Positions 23,739 to 37,272 are shown, counted from the stretch's first letter. The stretch: 64,000 nt of DNA from Ulota crispa (GCA_963920765.1 OY987244.1:4466501-4530500); one strand, 5' to 3'. A program made the numbers and translations. The notes: generated from the sequence alone by a model not told the origin.

Positions 23739-25436
23739 TACTTACGGATACTACAGTAATTTCCATTCAATAATTACTAAAACTAGCATTTTTCATTGAC
23801 ACCTGTACTGACTAGTTTACATAACATTGAGTAGCGTGAAGAGAGGTTGCCTTTCCCTCTCTTTAGGTATCATCCACAAACTTCATCATGACAAAAAAAA
23901 AAAAAAAAAGAGGTTTTTTTTTTTTTTAAATTTTTTTAAATTTTTCTGACATGGCTGGCCTCCACATCGACATATGTGCACTAAATTGAGCCTCTCTTCA
24001 TGAACTCCTTGACAAATTCAACCAAGTGTCCTCTTAGCTACTGCTGGGTGTGGAACATTCCACACTCTTGAGTTGGAGGGAGGGCAATCAGGCTGATTGC
24101 TACTGAATGTTATGTAATAGATAATTATCAATTTGCAGCTTATTTGTTTCTTAATTTTTTTTTTTGAAGACTTAAATGGATGCTCCATAAATTTGACCAA
24201 AATAATCAAGAACTAAGGAAGAGGGTTCTAAAATGGTGCACTTTTAGGAATAGCTGACATTTTCTCCTCAACTATCTCTTATTGTCATTGATGAGTTAGG
24301 TAGGCTTAACTTTATAATAGATGGTTGAGGGAAAAATGTCAGCCATTCCTAAAAATGCACCATTTTATAACCCACTCCATTTTAGAACCCTATACCTAAA
24401 TATTTGGTGTTGGGAATTAAACTAGTAGCCAAGATTGTACAGTATTGCAACAACCAAATGCGTTCAATCAATAAACACCAATGTTTTTTTTAGGGTTTGG
24501 CAAGAATAGTCAAAGCATGTGTGCCCTCTTGAGACTGGTCACAGTCAATTTTCCGAGGGAGGAATGCACATAGGCTGAAATCCCGTCACTAAGTTTGAAA
24601 CTGGCATCATGAGACAAAAAAAAAAGTTAAGTGAACACTACACTCTTAACCGAAGTCCAATGGTCGATATCTCATGTCCTCATTATTAGTGTTAGCCCAT
24701 GGAATCTATCCACCAATAGCACCATTCAAAATAAGTTGTGTGAATTTCCTTCTTATTGACAAAAAGCTTTAAAAATAAGAATGTGAATTAAGAGACATAA
24801 ATAACTAATAGCACCTGAGATTTCCAAAATCTCACCATCTAAAAGGTTTCACATGATTGTTTGCATGACTAATGAGGGTCATTCATTAAGAACCTTCTCA
24901 TTAGTTGCATGGAAAGGAAAAATGTACCATGTAAGAAGACACAATTGTTTGATGTGTTCTCCTACACGTTTTACAAACGCGTTAAAAGCCCATATACTTT
25001 ATCCAACATAACGCGTCTCCAAACAAAGTTTTATCTTCTTTTTCTACACGAGTTCAAATAAATGTTCATTTAATGAATTGTGGGAGAAGGCATCAAACAA
25101 GGGAATTGATATATGTACCACCTTTTTTCAATTATTCTATCACATCTACTATATATGGTTAATATTTACAATATTAAAGTAAATGTGGGTCACATGCAAA
25201 ACATCACTAATTTGAAAATATAAATTAACATAGAAGTTGTAACTTTACTTTTTTAGCTCTAGATTATGCTCATTGTATCCATTCAAAAAAAATCCAAACT
25301 AAACTAGGCATCTTTTTTTGTTTTTTATTTGATACTTTGAGCAAGATTCAAATTTGAAAAGCAAAATTAAAGTAGGAACTTCTATGCCAAATTGTGTTTT
25401 TGAATTAGTGATGTTTTGCTTGTAGTCTACACTAAG
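23739..25436. repeat. Intergenic with a family E element at 24215-24396
   Basis: 24215-24396 is an E-type hairpin (AAGGAAGAGGGTTCTAAAAT against ATTTTAGAACCC) with TGACATTTTCTCCTCAACTA arms. Poly-A/poly-T runs occur at 23890-23945. Nothing else recognisable. Confidence 0.5.
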
Positions 25437-26018
25437 TAAGGTAGGAGGCTCATAAACCGTCCATCTAAGGGCTAAAACTGAATTTTGGGGACGTGAAAAC
25501 TTTTTGAAATATGTTTCAGTAAATTTTCCTTGGAAGACAAGAGGAATTGGCATCTCACCCAAGTTTCATATATTTTGAAATTTTGTGGAATTAGTTACAA
25601 AATTTTGAAGTTGAAGTGGCATAAGGCTCTAAAACCGTCCACCTCCTCAAATGTGTTCTACTTGTACAATGTTGAAGCTTATAAAAAACAGCATGTACAA
25701 AAGGCATACATTTGAGAAGGTGGTCAATTTTAGTGCCTGGATGGTTTCAAAGCCTCTTATTTTAATTGTATTTAGTAAATTGCAGAAAATAGTACATTTT
25801 GGAATCTTCACTATTTATGTCATTACATATAATTTAGCATATATAAAAAAACGCAAGTGTGAATTTTTTTGTACAATAGTGAAACCATAGTGATTGCCTC
25901 TAAGAATTTCAAATAGTTACAACTTTGAGCTATAGCTATGCCTACATTATTGTACGTAAGATTAAGGTGGAGTACAAAATGGTCCCTCCTTTTTTCCCAA
26001 TTTATCTCATATGGTGTT
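25437..26018. repeat. Family E element followed by a degraded family B MITE
   Basis: About 25437-25757 is an E copy (AAGGTAGGAGGCTCATAAAC at the left, CAAAGCCTCTTATTTTA at the right). About 25769-26018 is a B copy with a decayed left end and intact right end (ATCTCATATGGTGTT). Confidence 0.55.
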
Positions 26019-26808
26019 TTACTTTAATATTGTAAGTATTGACCATATATAATAGGTGTGGTAGAATAGTCTAAAAAAAAGTGATACATGTATCAATTCC
26101 CATCAAAAAAATGTAATTTCTACATGACCATATATTTCTATTTCAAACAACCAATGAAGAGGTTCCACATAACCCAAAAATGGAAACAATTATGTGAACT
26201 ATTTAGGTGGTGGGGACCTGAAAATTTCATATGTTTTCATTTTATGTTATGTTCTTTTTTTGTTCAAGTTTATTCCTTCAACACTCGTTGCGATGATGGA
26301 GCATGCAATAACTAAGGTAGGAACACCCAAATGCAACACTAGCCGTTTAGTGACATCTAAATTAAACCTAAAGTAGACATTCCTTCACCCAAACAAGACA
26401 CGCATGCACCTAATCTAAACATGTATGTTAACATAAGGGAACAAAAATTATGTAGGTGACAATTTCTGATTGGGTGTGACAAGGTCTTTTTGTTGTCATG
26501 ACATGGTCTTTTTGTTGTCTTTTTTTTAGGGTATAGTGTCCACAATAGGTCAATCTAGGGAGCTCCTTTCAACAATTTGTAATTTATTTTTACAATCTCA
26601 AAAATTTCCAAAAACAATATTGCTTGCATCTATACCCATTTTGTAACAAGCACATGCCATTACATTCTCAAAAGTCCCTCCCAATTACCACATCTAAGGT
26701 AAGTGTTGCTTTTAGGTGCTTCTACCTTATTCTGCAGTCATGTTGAAGAAGTCAAAAACTTAGTGGCAAAAATCTAGCACGTTGAGCAATACAAATAGGC
26801 CTACGCCT

Positions 26809-27135
26809 AAGGTAGTATGCTCATATTCCGCTCATGCTCTAATCCCACTCACCTCCCAAAATGTATCCTCTTGGTACATGTCTTATTCATAACCTTTCAA
26901 CAATGTACATGGGACAAACATTTGAGAGGTAGGCGATTTTAGAGCACTTATGACCTTTCCACTTCAAAATTCATAACTAATTCCACAAAACTTCATAAAA
27001 TATGAAAACACTTGGGATAGATGCCAATTCCTCTTGTCTTTCAAGAAAAATTTACTTAAAATTATTCCAAAAAGTTTCACCTCCCCAAAATTCAGTTTCA
27101 GCCTTTACATGAACGGTTTACGAGCACACTACCTT
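26809..27135. mobile_element. Family E MITE (E4)
   Basis: Ends AAGGTAGTATGCTCATA and GAGCACACTACCTT. The interior ATAACTAATTCCACAAAACT and GATGCCAATTCCTCTTGTC are shared with the E copies at 25437, 39655 and 40452. The 96-codon frame starting at 27034 is part of this repeat. Confidence 0.65.
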
Positions 27136-30076
27136 ACCCCTGATGGTACCCAATTCCAAACATCGAGTGCATCATTCAGTCAAAAAAAGGTAATGAAAAT
27201 ATTAAAAGAAAATCAAACCCCCAACTTCAGCACAAATAGCAAAACCCATGCCCTCATTTCCTTCCACATGGTCTATAGAATCTTCAGAACTCCTGAAACA
27301 TGTCTAAAGCAGATTCCACGGTAGGACAGGAGGTGGAAGAGAAAACGCAGGTTTTGCACTGTTTGTGGAAACCGACAAGATTGGGAAGAACAAGTCCACC
27401 AGCATTTCGGAGCACCTGAAACAATTAAAACACATTTCAGTAATTTGCGGAGGCCAGGGCACCAAGCCACCACTCACCAGCTGGAGAGTAAAAATAGAGT
27501 CAAATGTTTTTAGTGGGCGCTTCAAAAAAAGTAGTCACATGGTCCTGAAACTTTGTTGTATTCCTAGATGGTAGAGTTAGAAAATCCTCACTGGCACAGG
27601 TTGACTTGCTGACGCGCAGGATTTGCTGTTTCTTCAATTCTCGGTGTCTAATATCAGGGTTCTTTTTCTGGGCAAATATATGCCTGAATCCTACCTCGAA
27701 CTGTCATTCCCTCCCACTACACAAAAAAAAATTGGGTGAAAAAGGGGATGAAATCGCCAAATCCCTCCCCAAAGCAAACACCAGGTTTGCCATAATCTGG
27801 ATGAAAGTAGCTATTACTAGCAGGGTTTGGGGAGAATCGGTGGTTAGTGTAGTGGTAGTCGGTTGAAATTGCAAAAGATCTGGTTGAAAATGAAACCATC
27901 GGCTAAAAAACCAGTCCATTTTTCTTAAATATCTAAATATAGTACTTTTACAATAAAAATTTAGAAGTTTTACAGAAGATGACCGGTTCATATTAGTAAA
28001 AATCCGGTTGAAACTGAACACTGCCGGAGTTCAACCGGTGAAGCTAAAATTTCTCCCCGAATCCTTATTACTAGGAACGTTTATGAATGGACATGCACAC
28101 ATCATGGATTCTATCTAATTTAATTTAAAATTTCCTTACCTGTTTGTATTCTCGGGAACAGGCCGCTCTACCCTAATTAGAACCAAAAAAAACCTGACTA
28201 ACATGAGATAGGACGTAAATCTTTACTGCAAAGTGGGAAACGAAATTCAAAAAAATCAGTCACTTTTGAAGCAGTAGGTGCTTTCTTTGGGAACAAGATT
28301 CGGAAAGAACCGGCAGCTAGTTCAAAGCTAGCCGATTAAAATGAGTACAAACCGTTTGCAACTTGTAAACATTAGCTAAAAAACCGGTTGAAATCTTAAA
28401 AAAATCTATTTATCGTAAATAGTTCCTTGGTAAACCGGTTCACCGGTTCAGCATAGCTTAATTTCTTGGCAAATTTTTGCCTAAATCTTACCTTGAAAGG
28501 CCTATGGTGACTAGTACACTAAGAAAATGGCATGAAAATCTGGATGAAATTGCCTAATCCCACCTTGAGCAATAACTTAGTTTGCCAAGTTTTGAATGAA
28601 AGTAGCTTATATTAGTAATTCTTTGGATGAACTTCCACATATTATTCATTCTCTCCAAATTTAGTCAAACTTTCCTTATTTGCCTCCATTCTGGGGTGCA
28701 GGTCGCTCTACCTTGGCAAAAAAAATAAATTAAACCCTGCGGTTCAGTACGGAATGGAAGGAAATCAACCGGAACAACTCAGATATTTTCCAGACCCTAT
28801 TCGGATAAAACAATTCAAAACTTTGGCAAACCAGGGACTCCTGACAAAAGCCGGGTTTGTCCGCAAGCTACAGCTGCCCACATGTGTTATAACGAGAAAA
28901 GGAGGTGCTTCAATTAGCTGCTCTGAAAGAGTCTGTACTTGGCTAGTGACAGCCTAGCTCACGATTGATTGTGAGGAATCTCGAATAACGAACATGTGAC
29001 CCTTGTGCTGTGAAAGAAATAAAAAACAAACACACGTGGGATTTAGAGCCACTTGACGCACTCCACACAACTTGTGCAGGTGGGGTCCTGCATATAAATA
29101 GGGGCGGTGGATCCTTTGCAACTCATTTAACACATGCGCATTGGTATCCACCGGCTCGGTTTACTGCACATCCGTATTTGAGGGGCCAGGGTGGAAAACA
29201 GAATCTAAAATTCTGGAAATTTACCATCACGAGATTGGATTCGGGAAGTTTGAATTCACATTTGGATTCACAGACCCTGCACCACGGAGGAAGATACAAG
29301 TGATTAAGTTCAAATTAGGGGCTAATTTTTAATTTCACCTTGCTTGTAAAAAAAAAGCTGAGATTTTCCACCCTGGCCCCACAAACATGGATGTGCAGCA
29401 TATTGAGCCGCATCAATCCTGGTGTTAAACAGCCGCGGCCATGAACCAGGTCCACGTAAGAAAAATGCCGACCAGAGGGGATTAGGTACAGAAACGTGCT
29501 CTGCAAAGATTGTATGCTTATAACCGAGGTTTTTTACCGGTTTTTTTCATTCCCTTTTGGGTCGAAGAAATGCTAACTAAAAAAATCCTTAACTTGTTCA
29601 TATCTGATCTTCGCGTGTAACTATTCTCTGAAACCAACTGATCGTTCTTCAAACTTGAAGAATTAGCACAAAAAAGCTCCCTTTAAAGACGCATTAATTA
29701 TGCGGTTTTGTGTCCAATTGTTGCCTGAAACTCTCGAGATACATACCATGTATTGACAATAACTGAATTTCAATTCCCAGGGAAAGGTCAAGCTTGAAAG
29801 ACTAAGCAGTAAGTAGCTGACGACATACCTGAGTTCTGGTCACCCATATCAGCGCCTATGCCTTTCGATATTCTCCAAAATTCAGAATATGTGAGTAAAG
29901 CTCATCAAGGAATCTATAGACATAACCTCAGAAAATTAATTAAAACTGGGATATCTATCGTCTGAGTTCATGAGAAGCAAATGTTCAGACACTGAAAATA
30001 CGTGATTTACCAAAACCAGAGGTTGAGGTTGCGTATTCGAGAATGACCAGAGGTACAAAAACATGCCAACAGAAAC
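27136..30076. repeat. Intergenic: family G blocks and a family I inverted repeat
   Basis: Family G repeats lie at about 27845-28045 and 28300-28455. At 29164-29398, CTGCACATCCGTATTTGAGG and CCAGGGTGGAAAA face TTTTCCACCCTGGCCCC and ACATGGATGTGCAG. A TATA-like CATATAAATAGGGG (about 29090-29103) precedes that repeat, but no gene follows it. Small frames here show no motifs. Confidence 0.45.
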
Positions 30077-30077
30077 A

Positions 30078-30346
30078 ATCACCATATTAGTTAATTTGGG
30101 AAAAATGGTACATTTTGGGACTTTCAGGAAGTTTGAGGTGATCACCTCAAACCGGGCTCAAACTGAGCTCAGCGTTTTTTTCGTTATACATGTGCCCTCA
30201 CCTGAGAGGAGGGATTTGCGAGGGAAAAATCTTAGTGGCTCAAACTAAATCTAATATCTTTGAATCTAGTTTAATGTAACTTTTTGGGTTTGAGGTGGAG
30301 TACAAAATGGTACCTCTGTTTCTCCCAAATTAACAAATATACTGTT
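30078..30346. mobile_element. Family C/B-related MITE (C3)
   Basis: Left ATCACCATATTAGTTAATTT and right AAATTAACAAATATACTGTT. The interior shares TTTAGGAGGTCACC-type, CTCACCTGAGAGGAGG-type and TTTGAGGTGGAGTACAAAAT blocks with the C copies. The left end mixes B and C features. No clean target duplication. Confidence 0.6.
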
Positions 30347-31409
30347 ACAGTATTTAGACTTGAATGAGAAACATTTATCAACCGGAATAATAAAAGTGTT
30401 CAACGACCAAGCACTATGCGGGTTTTTATAGATGTAAAAGGAACTAGAACGTGATGAGTCAGATTCATTTTTTGGGGCTAACTAGTATTGGAAAGTCAGA
30501 AAAAACAACCTCGCAACATGGCACGAAATAAGCTGCAGAGAGCTGAGTTATGGTTAAGTCCTCATCGAAAATTCTATAAAGAATGATCCGTTTTCAGATG
30601 TAGTTACAGACTATACTTCACTCCAAGAATCAGTTTGTGCGACTTAGGGAAAATATATCATGGAGAGATTGTGGCAGCATGATTACCACACTGACCAGCA
30701 GTACACAAACATCAGGAAAATCATGATATCATACAACCACAACCTTTCCATGGTACCATATACAGAATTGTGTCGTTGCACCACCTTCTGCTCCAGCACT
30801 GCATGGTATATCCAAAACATTAGCACAGTTGAAAAATCACTTCTTCCTTATTTATGAAGATTGAAGACCCCTTTTTCTTTTTTTTAGATTCTGGAGCTAA
30901 TAATAAAGACATCAGAATACTGATTAGAAACTCACTAATACAACCATTAATGTACTATGCTTCAGTTAAGTTGGTCCATTTTAGCAATCAAGGAGTGCAT
31001 GGAGCAACTTCATTGCTTGTAAAAAGTAAAGTTAAGAAACATACAAAATGGACTCTTGAAATCACTTTCAAGTGTAAAATTTCGATTGACTACCATGACT
31101 TAGCAAATTAAAAAGTATTCAACTTAAGCTACTCCATGTTGTTTGTGTATGTATATATTTGTACACATTTCCTGCTAGACAGTTTAAACTCGATTAAATT
31201 GAAAACATCCATAGCTTGTGGAACAAGCGTGTAGTACTAAAAGAAAGGCTTCAAGGCAATCATGATACCGTGTGACAGATTTCTACTGACATATGGAAGA
31301 ATGTCCTTACATTCAATCTCTACCAAATTACGCACGGGTTGAGTAAAAATTCTCAAACTCAAGTAAACTAAAACTTCGTGACTCAAGATGGGGGTAAACC
31401 CGAGAATGA
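30347..31409. other. Gene-poor stretch next to the candidate gene at 31.4-33.2 kb
   Basis: No repeat family or motif was recognised. If the unidentified minus-strand gene is real, this region would be its 3' end or 3' flank. Confidence 0.3.
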
Positions 31410-32949
31410 TCATTTAGAAGGAGTATGAATTAACTCATGGAAGGGATATAATTGGCAACAGCAAACCACTGTGTCTTTCACTTCATAACTAGAGCTCCGG
31501 GAATGGTCATGGGGATCATTGGTACATGCGTCGGAAAGCTCTGCAGCAATGAGAGAATTTTAAAGAAAGTTCATACCAAAATTGACGAGGAAGAAATATC
31601 CGAGAGAAACCTTCAGTAAATGACGGACTGAGTAGTCTTTGAAATCTATGTATCTAAAGTCAGCATGGAATATAGCAAGCTCAATTGCAACTAAACTAGC
31701 CTTTCAAGGTCAAACATTTAAGAGGTGGAAATATGTGAATATATCAGCGTTTGTATACCAAAATGACATGACTTCCAGTACAATCACATGCTTACGTTCC
31801 CGTTCAAACTACCTGTCCAGTAATTTCCAACCAATGGAGGACTAAACCAAACCAATGATGCTGCATTTATCTAAATATGAACTATCCAAAATCCATAAGT
31901 AACAATCCAAAAATTATTTTAGTTTTCAAAACATTAGGAGGTACTAGCAAAACATGGAGAGACATGTCCAAATAAAAAGACATGTAAAACTTCAGGAAAA
32001 ATACATGCAAAATATTGAGAAATCACAGTTGTTTAGGGACATATAAAGTTCATACTTACATGAATAGTCCATGTGTCATAATGGCGAATTATTCTGGCTT
32101 GACTTAGCATCAACAACTGGTGCATTTGCGCAGAAAGACAGAACTACAGAAGAAATCTCAAGCATTTCCTAACAGATATATACAAAACGGAAATAAAACC
32201 AAAAAAAAGAAGGAAAAATGAGAGTGAAGAGATGGAACCTGGGCTGAAGACTGAAGTCAATAACAAGTTGCTCTTCGAGAACATAACCACCGACCACCGA
32301 ACCTCTCTATGCACTATATCATCAAAACGCAACGAAACCACTTCAATATTTCATTTGCGTCCAGAAAAGCCACAAAGCAAATAAAAAAAGAAACAGAAGA
32401 AAAATCTCAAAGTAGCACGCGTCCTCACATCCTTTATCTCCGCTTCTCTTCAGCTTCTCCTTTAGCTTCGTCTTTGTTGACAGCTTTCTAGTAAAGACAT
32501 GACCTGTAATCAATTCTGTTGATCAATACACTATAAAACGTACTATAAAATCCGCATGTACATGATAAGGTCACCTCACGAAGATTTGAAAGCTGACATG
32601 CATACATGTATGTTTATATTTCAATAAAAATCTAGCAGAAACACTTACATTTGTAATCGTCTCGTCTAAAACAACGTTACATAAGAAGTCCTCGAGCATC
32701 AAACAGAGGATACCATCGTCTGTAAAAAAAAAGCCGAAAAAAAGTCAAATTGAACAGCTTCCATAGTTTGAACTTTACCGTCACTTTGCCACTCAAGATC
32801 TACACACAGAAAACAACAACTCATAGAAGATGAAGAAAATATTTTAGAAAACGCAACCAAATACGCTCAACCTTTTTAATACTCTTTGCTGTTTTGTCAC
32901 AATCTTACAAACAAAAAACAAAACATCGTCAGGCTCTACTCCATAGAGA
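31410..32949 (-). CDS. Unidentified multi-exon gene, partial model
   Basis: Not recognised. Six short segments have splice-like borders and keep one reading frame: 32949-32909, 32799-32779, 32719-32649, 32143-32060, 31610-31577, 31540-31410 (ends TGA). The first three are the strongest: each has a GT donor (TTT/GTAAG, GACG/GTAAAG, AAT/GTAAGTG) and a pyrimidine-rich AG acceptor, and they join as LYGVEPDDVLFFV, YLEWQSDDDG, ILCLMLEDFLCNVVLDETI. The later segments add QARIIRHYDTWTIH and a Cys-rich tail (TVVCCCQLYPFHEL). No 5' exon is fixed. An ATG at 33228 opens MATKTVSSVVRNLVEEFGDA in good context but runs into a stop, so it may be an alternative or untranslated exon. The region lacks MITEs, unlike its surroundings, which fits a gene. 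Chance agreement of phases is possible for the last three segments. Confidence 0.35.
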
Positions 32950-33228
32950 CTGCGGATCCAACAGAAGACTAAGCATGAACGCCTTAACAAAAAGAAAGGA
33001 TAACTCCCAAACATCACCCTAAACTAAAATTCTTGCCAAAGAAAAGGTTCCGGCGATGAGGAGAATGCAAGAGAAGGAGTTGTTACTGATGTTGAGCTTG
33101 GAAACATTTGCAAAACACATATAAATATTCGTACTGCGAGCATTGCAACCCTCACACACACCACTTCAAGCATCGCCGAACTCCTCCACTAGATTCCGAA
33201 CAACGCTGCTCACAGTCTTGGTCGCCAT

Positions 33229-35554
33229 AGCTCAAGATTGAAGTCCACAACCAGTCAACCAATTCCTAGAAACCAAACACATCAAAGCGGCGTACATTCT
33301 CACAGTCTCAGCTCAAGTTCGCGACAGAAAAAAACACCAGTTGCATCGACCAAAACCAAATGGCTTCCGCACTTCACACAACTAAGTTACGTCGTGAAGC
33401 GCCGGAGCAAACGAGCAAACCACTGAAAAATTCAATTTGAAAGACATCGTGACAGTAAAAGCGTAAGGCTCAACACCGGAAAACTTTCAACCACAATAGC
33501 CGTGCAGTTGACAAAGAATGACAAAGAATGCGCACAGCTTGTGAATCGTTTTCTAAACGTGCACTAAGAAAACAGTGGAAGACAGATGAGAATTTTGTTA
33601 TGGCGCATGATTGGCGGTTTCCAATTGCGCACGTTTCTATAAAGAAATGTCCTTGACTAAGCGGCGTGCTCAATTCTTCTTACCTGCAGTCAGAAATTTT
33701 GGCACAAAAGAGAAATTTAGGCAAAGGAGGAAAATAATAATAATAAAATAAGTTAGTGTGATCCTCGTAGTCGCGTTAGTGCTTAACTCGCGAATCTGCC
33801 ATGTCTGACAGAAAAAAGTAACAGTTAACTTAGATTGAAAACGTGGAACTAAAAACCTGCGAGGGCGGGTGTTTGGAGCTGGATTTGCTACGATTTCATT
33901 GAATTGGCGACGCACATGCGCAATTGGCTGGTGTGAGGGAATTAAGTTAAGGGCGCGTCTCTCGGTGCGTGCCACGATTCATTAGGGTTTGTTGTTTCGG
34001 GGCAGAAGACGGAATCCGATATTTCTTTGCTTGTCTTCGGAGGAACAGTGCTGCACGTGTGTGTTATCGGAGCTCGAGAATCATTTCTTTCCAATTTAAC
34101 TCCTTATCTTTCTTCTACCTTTTCTTTTCCTTCTTCTTTCGGGACCATCCTGCGGGGAGATTTTGAGCTTCTTTGGGCCGCTTCTAGTAAAGAGGCCGAG
34201 TAGCCAAATTTTGTTGAGAGGTCAAGAAAATCTGCTGAAAATATGTAACAAATGTTAAAATAATTGTCTTCTTGATCATAGTTTGGATCTCCATTTTTGT
34301 TGTATCTAAATTTCTCCTTGAAAGGCCGTTGTTTTGGATGATATCGTATTGACACGTAGGCAATTTGGTGAATAACAAATTTTTGAACTTTGGTCGCTAG
34401 TGTGAAGGGTCGAAAGGCCAAACTCTTGGTTTCTTGGTGGAAACCCACAGCCTCTCAACCTTTGGCCATAGTGTGAAGTGGCCCTTTGTCAAAAAAATCT
34501 TACACTTTTCATTTGCAATCGGTTTTTTTAGTGAATGCATCAGATATTGCCTATCTATCCTTATAAAAGAATGCTCACTTTTGGTAGTGTATTTTGTGTG
34601 TGTGTGTTTGTGTGTGTGTGTTTGTGTGTGTGTTTGTTGGTTTGATAATTAGTGATTGGCCAAGGGCCAAGGGGCAAAGTGAAAGGACAATGGCATGGGT
34701 GTTGGGTGTGATGGGACATCTTTTGAGGACACCCATTGGATCTTTTTCCAACTTGGAAATGAAATTCAACTACAAAGGGGTGGGGAGGGAGAGATGAAGG
34801 GGCAAATTAATTTGAATTTAAGAAATGGATTGAACCACATTGGAGACTTTATTAATTTTGAAATTGAAATTCAATATTCTTCAAATCAATTGAGCTATGC
34901 TAAATGGAGAGAATCCCCTCCCCCCTCCTCTATGTCAGCTTTTCTCCCTCTCCCTCTCTAATATTGGAGATTTTAATAATTATTTTTATTTCAATTTTAG
35001 TTATTTAAATTTAAAAGTACCTCATTGGATATTTTTGTTTTTCTAAAAATTTCAAGTTGAGTTTCTACAAAAAAATGCTAAATGGGGTTGCCAACTCATC
35101 TATGTATGCTAAATGGAAACATCGCATTTACCTCTGCTATGTTAAATGGAAACGTTGAATTTACCTTTGTTATGCTAAATGGGGCAACCTTATTCATTAC
35201 AAAATGTTCCTCTTTTTTGTTTTTCAAAATCCCCCAACTTGAATCCCACACCACCATGATAGATGAATCTTGAGACCATTTTGCGGTAGCAAAATGGGAT
35301 CAAGACTATCCTTATAAAAAAATGGCCACAACCTGTCTGTTGGGTAATTCGACTGGCCAACCTCAACATTAACAAACAAAAAAAAACGCTTGGTATATTG
35401 TGACCCATGTTTTACCTAATATTTGGAAGGTGAAAGGACATTCTCAATGAACCTTATTAGTTAACTCTTACTTTGTATTTTAAATTGAATACAAAGGGGT
35501 GGGGAGGGAGACAAAAAGACTATTGAAATGAACTCCTTTGAATATTTTTTAAAT
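33229..35554. other. Intergenic / possible promoter of the minus-strand candidate; microsatellite at 34594-34640
   Basis: 33229-34170 has mixed composition without repeats and could hold the 5' end of the minus-strand candidate gene; an AAACCCTAATG-type stretch lies near 33980. A (GT)n/TTTG microsatellite is at about 34594-34640. The rest shows no motif. Confidence 0.35.
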
Positions 35555-36481
35555 TTAACCCCTAAAGGACCGTTGTCCCGTTGGGGGATAAGTGGGAGTT
35601 CGGGCATGTACCTTTGGATAAGCTACTTTGTGTGATTTTCCAAAACTTTTATTGAAGGTGGAGAATTCAAAGATCTACATGCGCATCTAATTTTTTCCTC
35701 ATTCCAACTATTATTGAAGAAGTTGAATAAGAATTTCTGAAAATTCAAAGACGATTGCCTGCCTGGGCAGCCCAAAAATTTCTTTAATTTTTAAAAAAAA
35801 AACCAAATTTTGAAATTGGTTCTTTAGATTTTTTTTTGTAGGTGAGATCATTCTATTTCAATCAATGAGATGAAAGTTATGAGGAGTTTTTGTTTGCAGG
35901 CAATTATGGATTCTCTACTCAAAAATAAACTTTGAAGTCCTTTGTTTTACTCAATTTTCATTATTTTGGAAAAAAATTAAACCAAAGGAAGTAGATTGTT
36001 TATCACAACATTTTGGCCATTAGGATTTGCAATTGTCATTTTAATAATTAAATTCTTAACAATTTAGTGATTTGACTCATTCTCTACTTCTTTTTACTTA
36101 CTGATTTTTCCCATGTGTTGTGTAGTTCCAATTGATTTGAAAATTCTCCCACACATACCTAACTTGATATCCTACATGGAAAAAAAAAGCGCAAATTTGG
36201 GTAGAGCAACTTTTTTGTTATAAGAGTGGTCAAAGGCTTCTGAGAAATTTGGGCAGCATGAAAAAAACTTTTCTTTTCACTTTAGATGTAAATATCCCAC
36301 TCTTCTCCATCTGGAATGACCTGATTTTTTTTTCCACAAGTACCTAACCCAGTGTAGGGCAAGATCCTACAGTTGGATTTCCCAAATTTTTTAAAAAAAA
36401 CTACCTTCTTACTAACCTCCCCAAAAGTGGCAGTTTTGAGTGATTTTCACTGAAAAAATGGCTCAGTCCATTAGGGGTTAA
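35555..36481. mobile_element. Family D TTAA-flanked element (D3), long form
   Basis: TTAACCCCTAAAGGACCGTT at the left and CCATTAGGGGTTAA at the right, about 927 bp. The blocks are in the same order as D5: GGCTAAACTACTTTGTG-like, then TTATGAGGAGTTTTTGTTTG, then GTAGAGCAAC and AAGTGGCAGTTTTGAGTG. It is not a hairpin. No coding capacity. Confidence 0.75.
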
Positions 36482-36545
36482 ATCTAAAATTTAAAACTAG
36501 AAGAAGTATAGATTGACATGAAAAGACATATGCATTGAGTCCCAC

Positions 36546-37272
36546 TTAACCCCTAAAGGACCAAGCCCCCTTTTTGGGTACAAATGGGATTTTGGGCACA
36601 TACCTATGGCTAAACTACTTTGCATAATTTTTTGAAACTTTTATGGAAGATGGCAAATTCAAAGATTTGTGTGGTCATCTAATTTTTTCCTCATTCCAAC
36701 ATTTATTGAAGAAGTTAAAAATGAATTTATGAGAATTTTAGTTCAATGGGCAGCCCAAAAGCTTCTTTACAAATTGCATTTTTTTTAAAATAAAAATTCA
36801 AGGTTAGTTCTTTAAAATTATGTATAAGTGGGAAGATTTGAATCATTCAATTCTAATTGATGAGATGAGAGTTATGAGAAGTTTTAGTTCGCGTGTAGGC
36901 ATTGTTTTGAAATTCTCCACCCTACCTGCAAACTAAAACTTCTCATAACTCTCATCTCATCAATTAGAATTGAATGATTCAAAGCTTCCCACATATATGT
37001 AAGTTTAAAGAAGTAACCTTGAATTTTTATTTTTTAAAAATGCAAGTTTTAAAAAAGTTTTTGGGCTGCCCGCCAAACTAAAATTCTCATAAATTCATTT
37101 TTAACTTCTTCAATAAATGTTGGAATGAGGAAAAAATTAGATGCCCACACAGATCTTTGAATTCCCCATCTTCCATAAAAGTTTCAAAAAATCACATAAA
37201 ATAGTTTAGCCATAAGTACATGCCCAAAATCTTGAAAGTCCCCCAAGGGGACTTTGGTCCTTTAGGGGTTAA
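36546..37272. mobile_element. Family D hairpin element (D4)
   Basis: A 727-bp element flanked by TTAA whose two halves are inverse copies, about 350 bp each with a centre near 36900-36920. TTAACCCCTAAAGGACCAAG at the left is matched by TTTGGTCCTTTAGGGGTTAA at the right. Both arms contain GGCAGCCCAAAAGCTTC-like and ATGAGAGTTATGAGAAGTTT blocks. It lies 64 bp from D3. Confidence 0.85.

Noticed and set aside
29085-29303. TATA-like box with following open frames as a gene
   Set aside because: The frames run into a family I inverted repeat shared with other intergenic sites; no recognisable protein.
32649-32719. LSm/Sm-fold identity for the exon reading ILCLMLEDFLCNVVLDETI
   Set aside because: The D...NVVLD pattern is suggestive, but the spacing from Gly to Asp and the second Sm motif do not fit, and the neighbouring exons do not support it.
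36546-37272. CCCCTAAA / TTTAGGGG at D element ends as telomere repeats
   Set aside because: Only one unit per end, always adjoining TTAA and in inverted orientation; these are transposon termini, not telomeric arrays.
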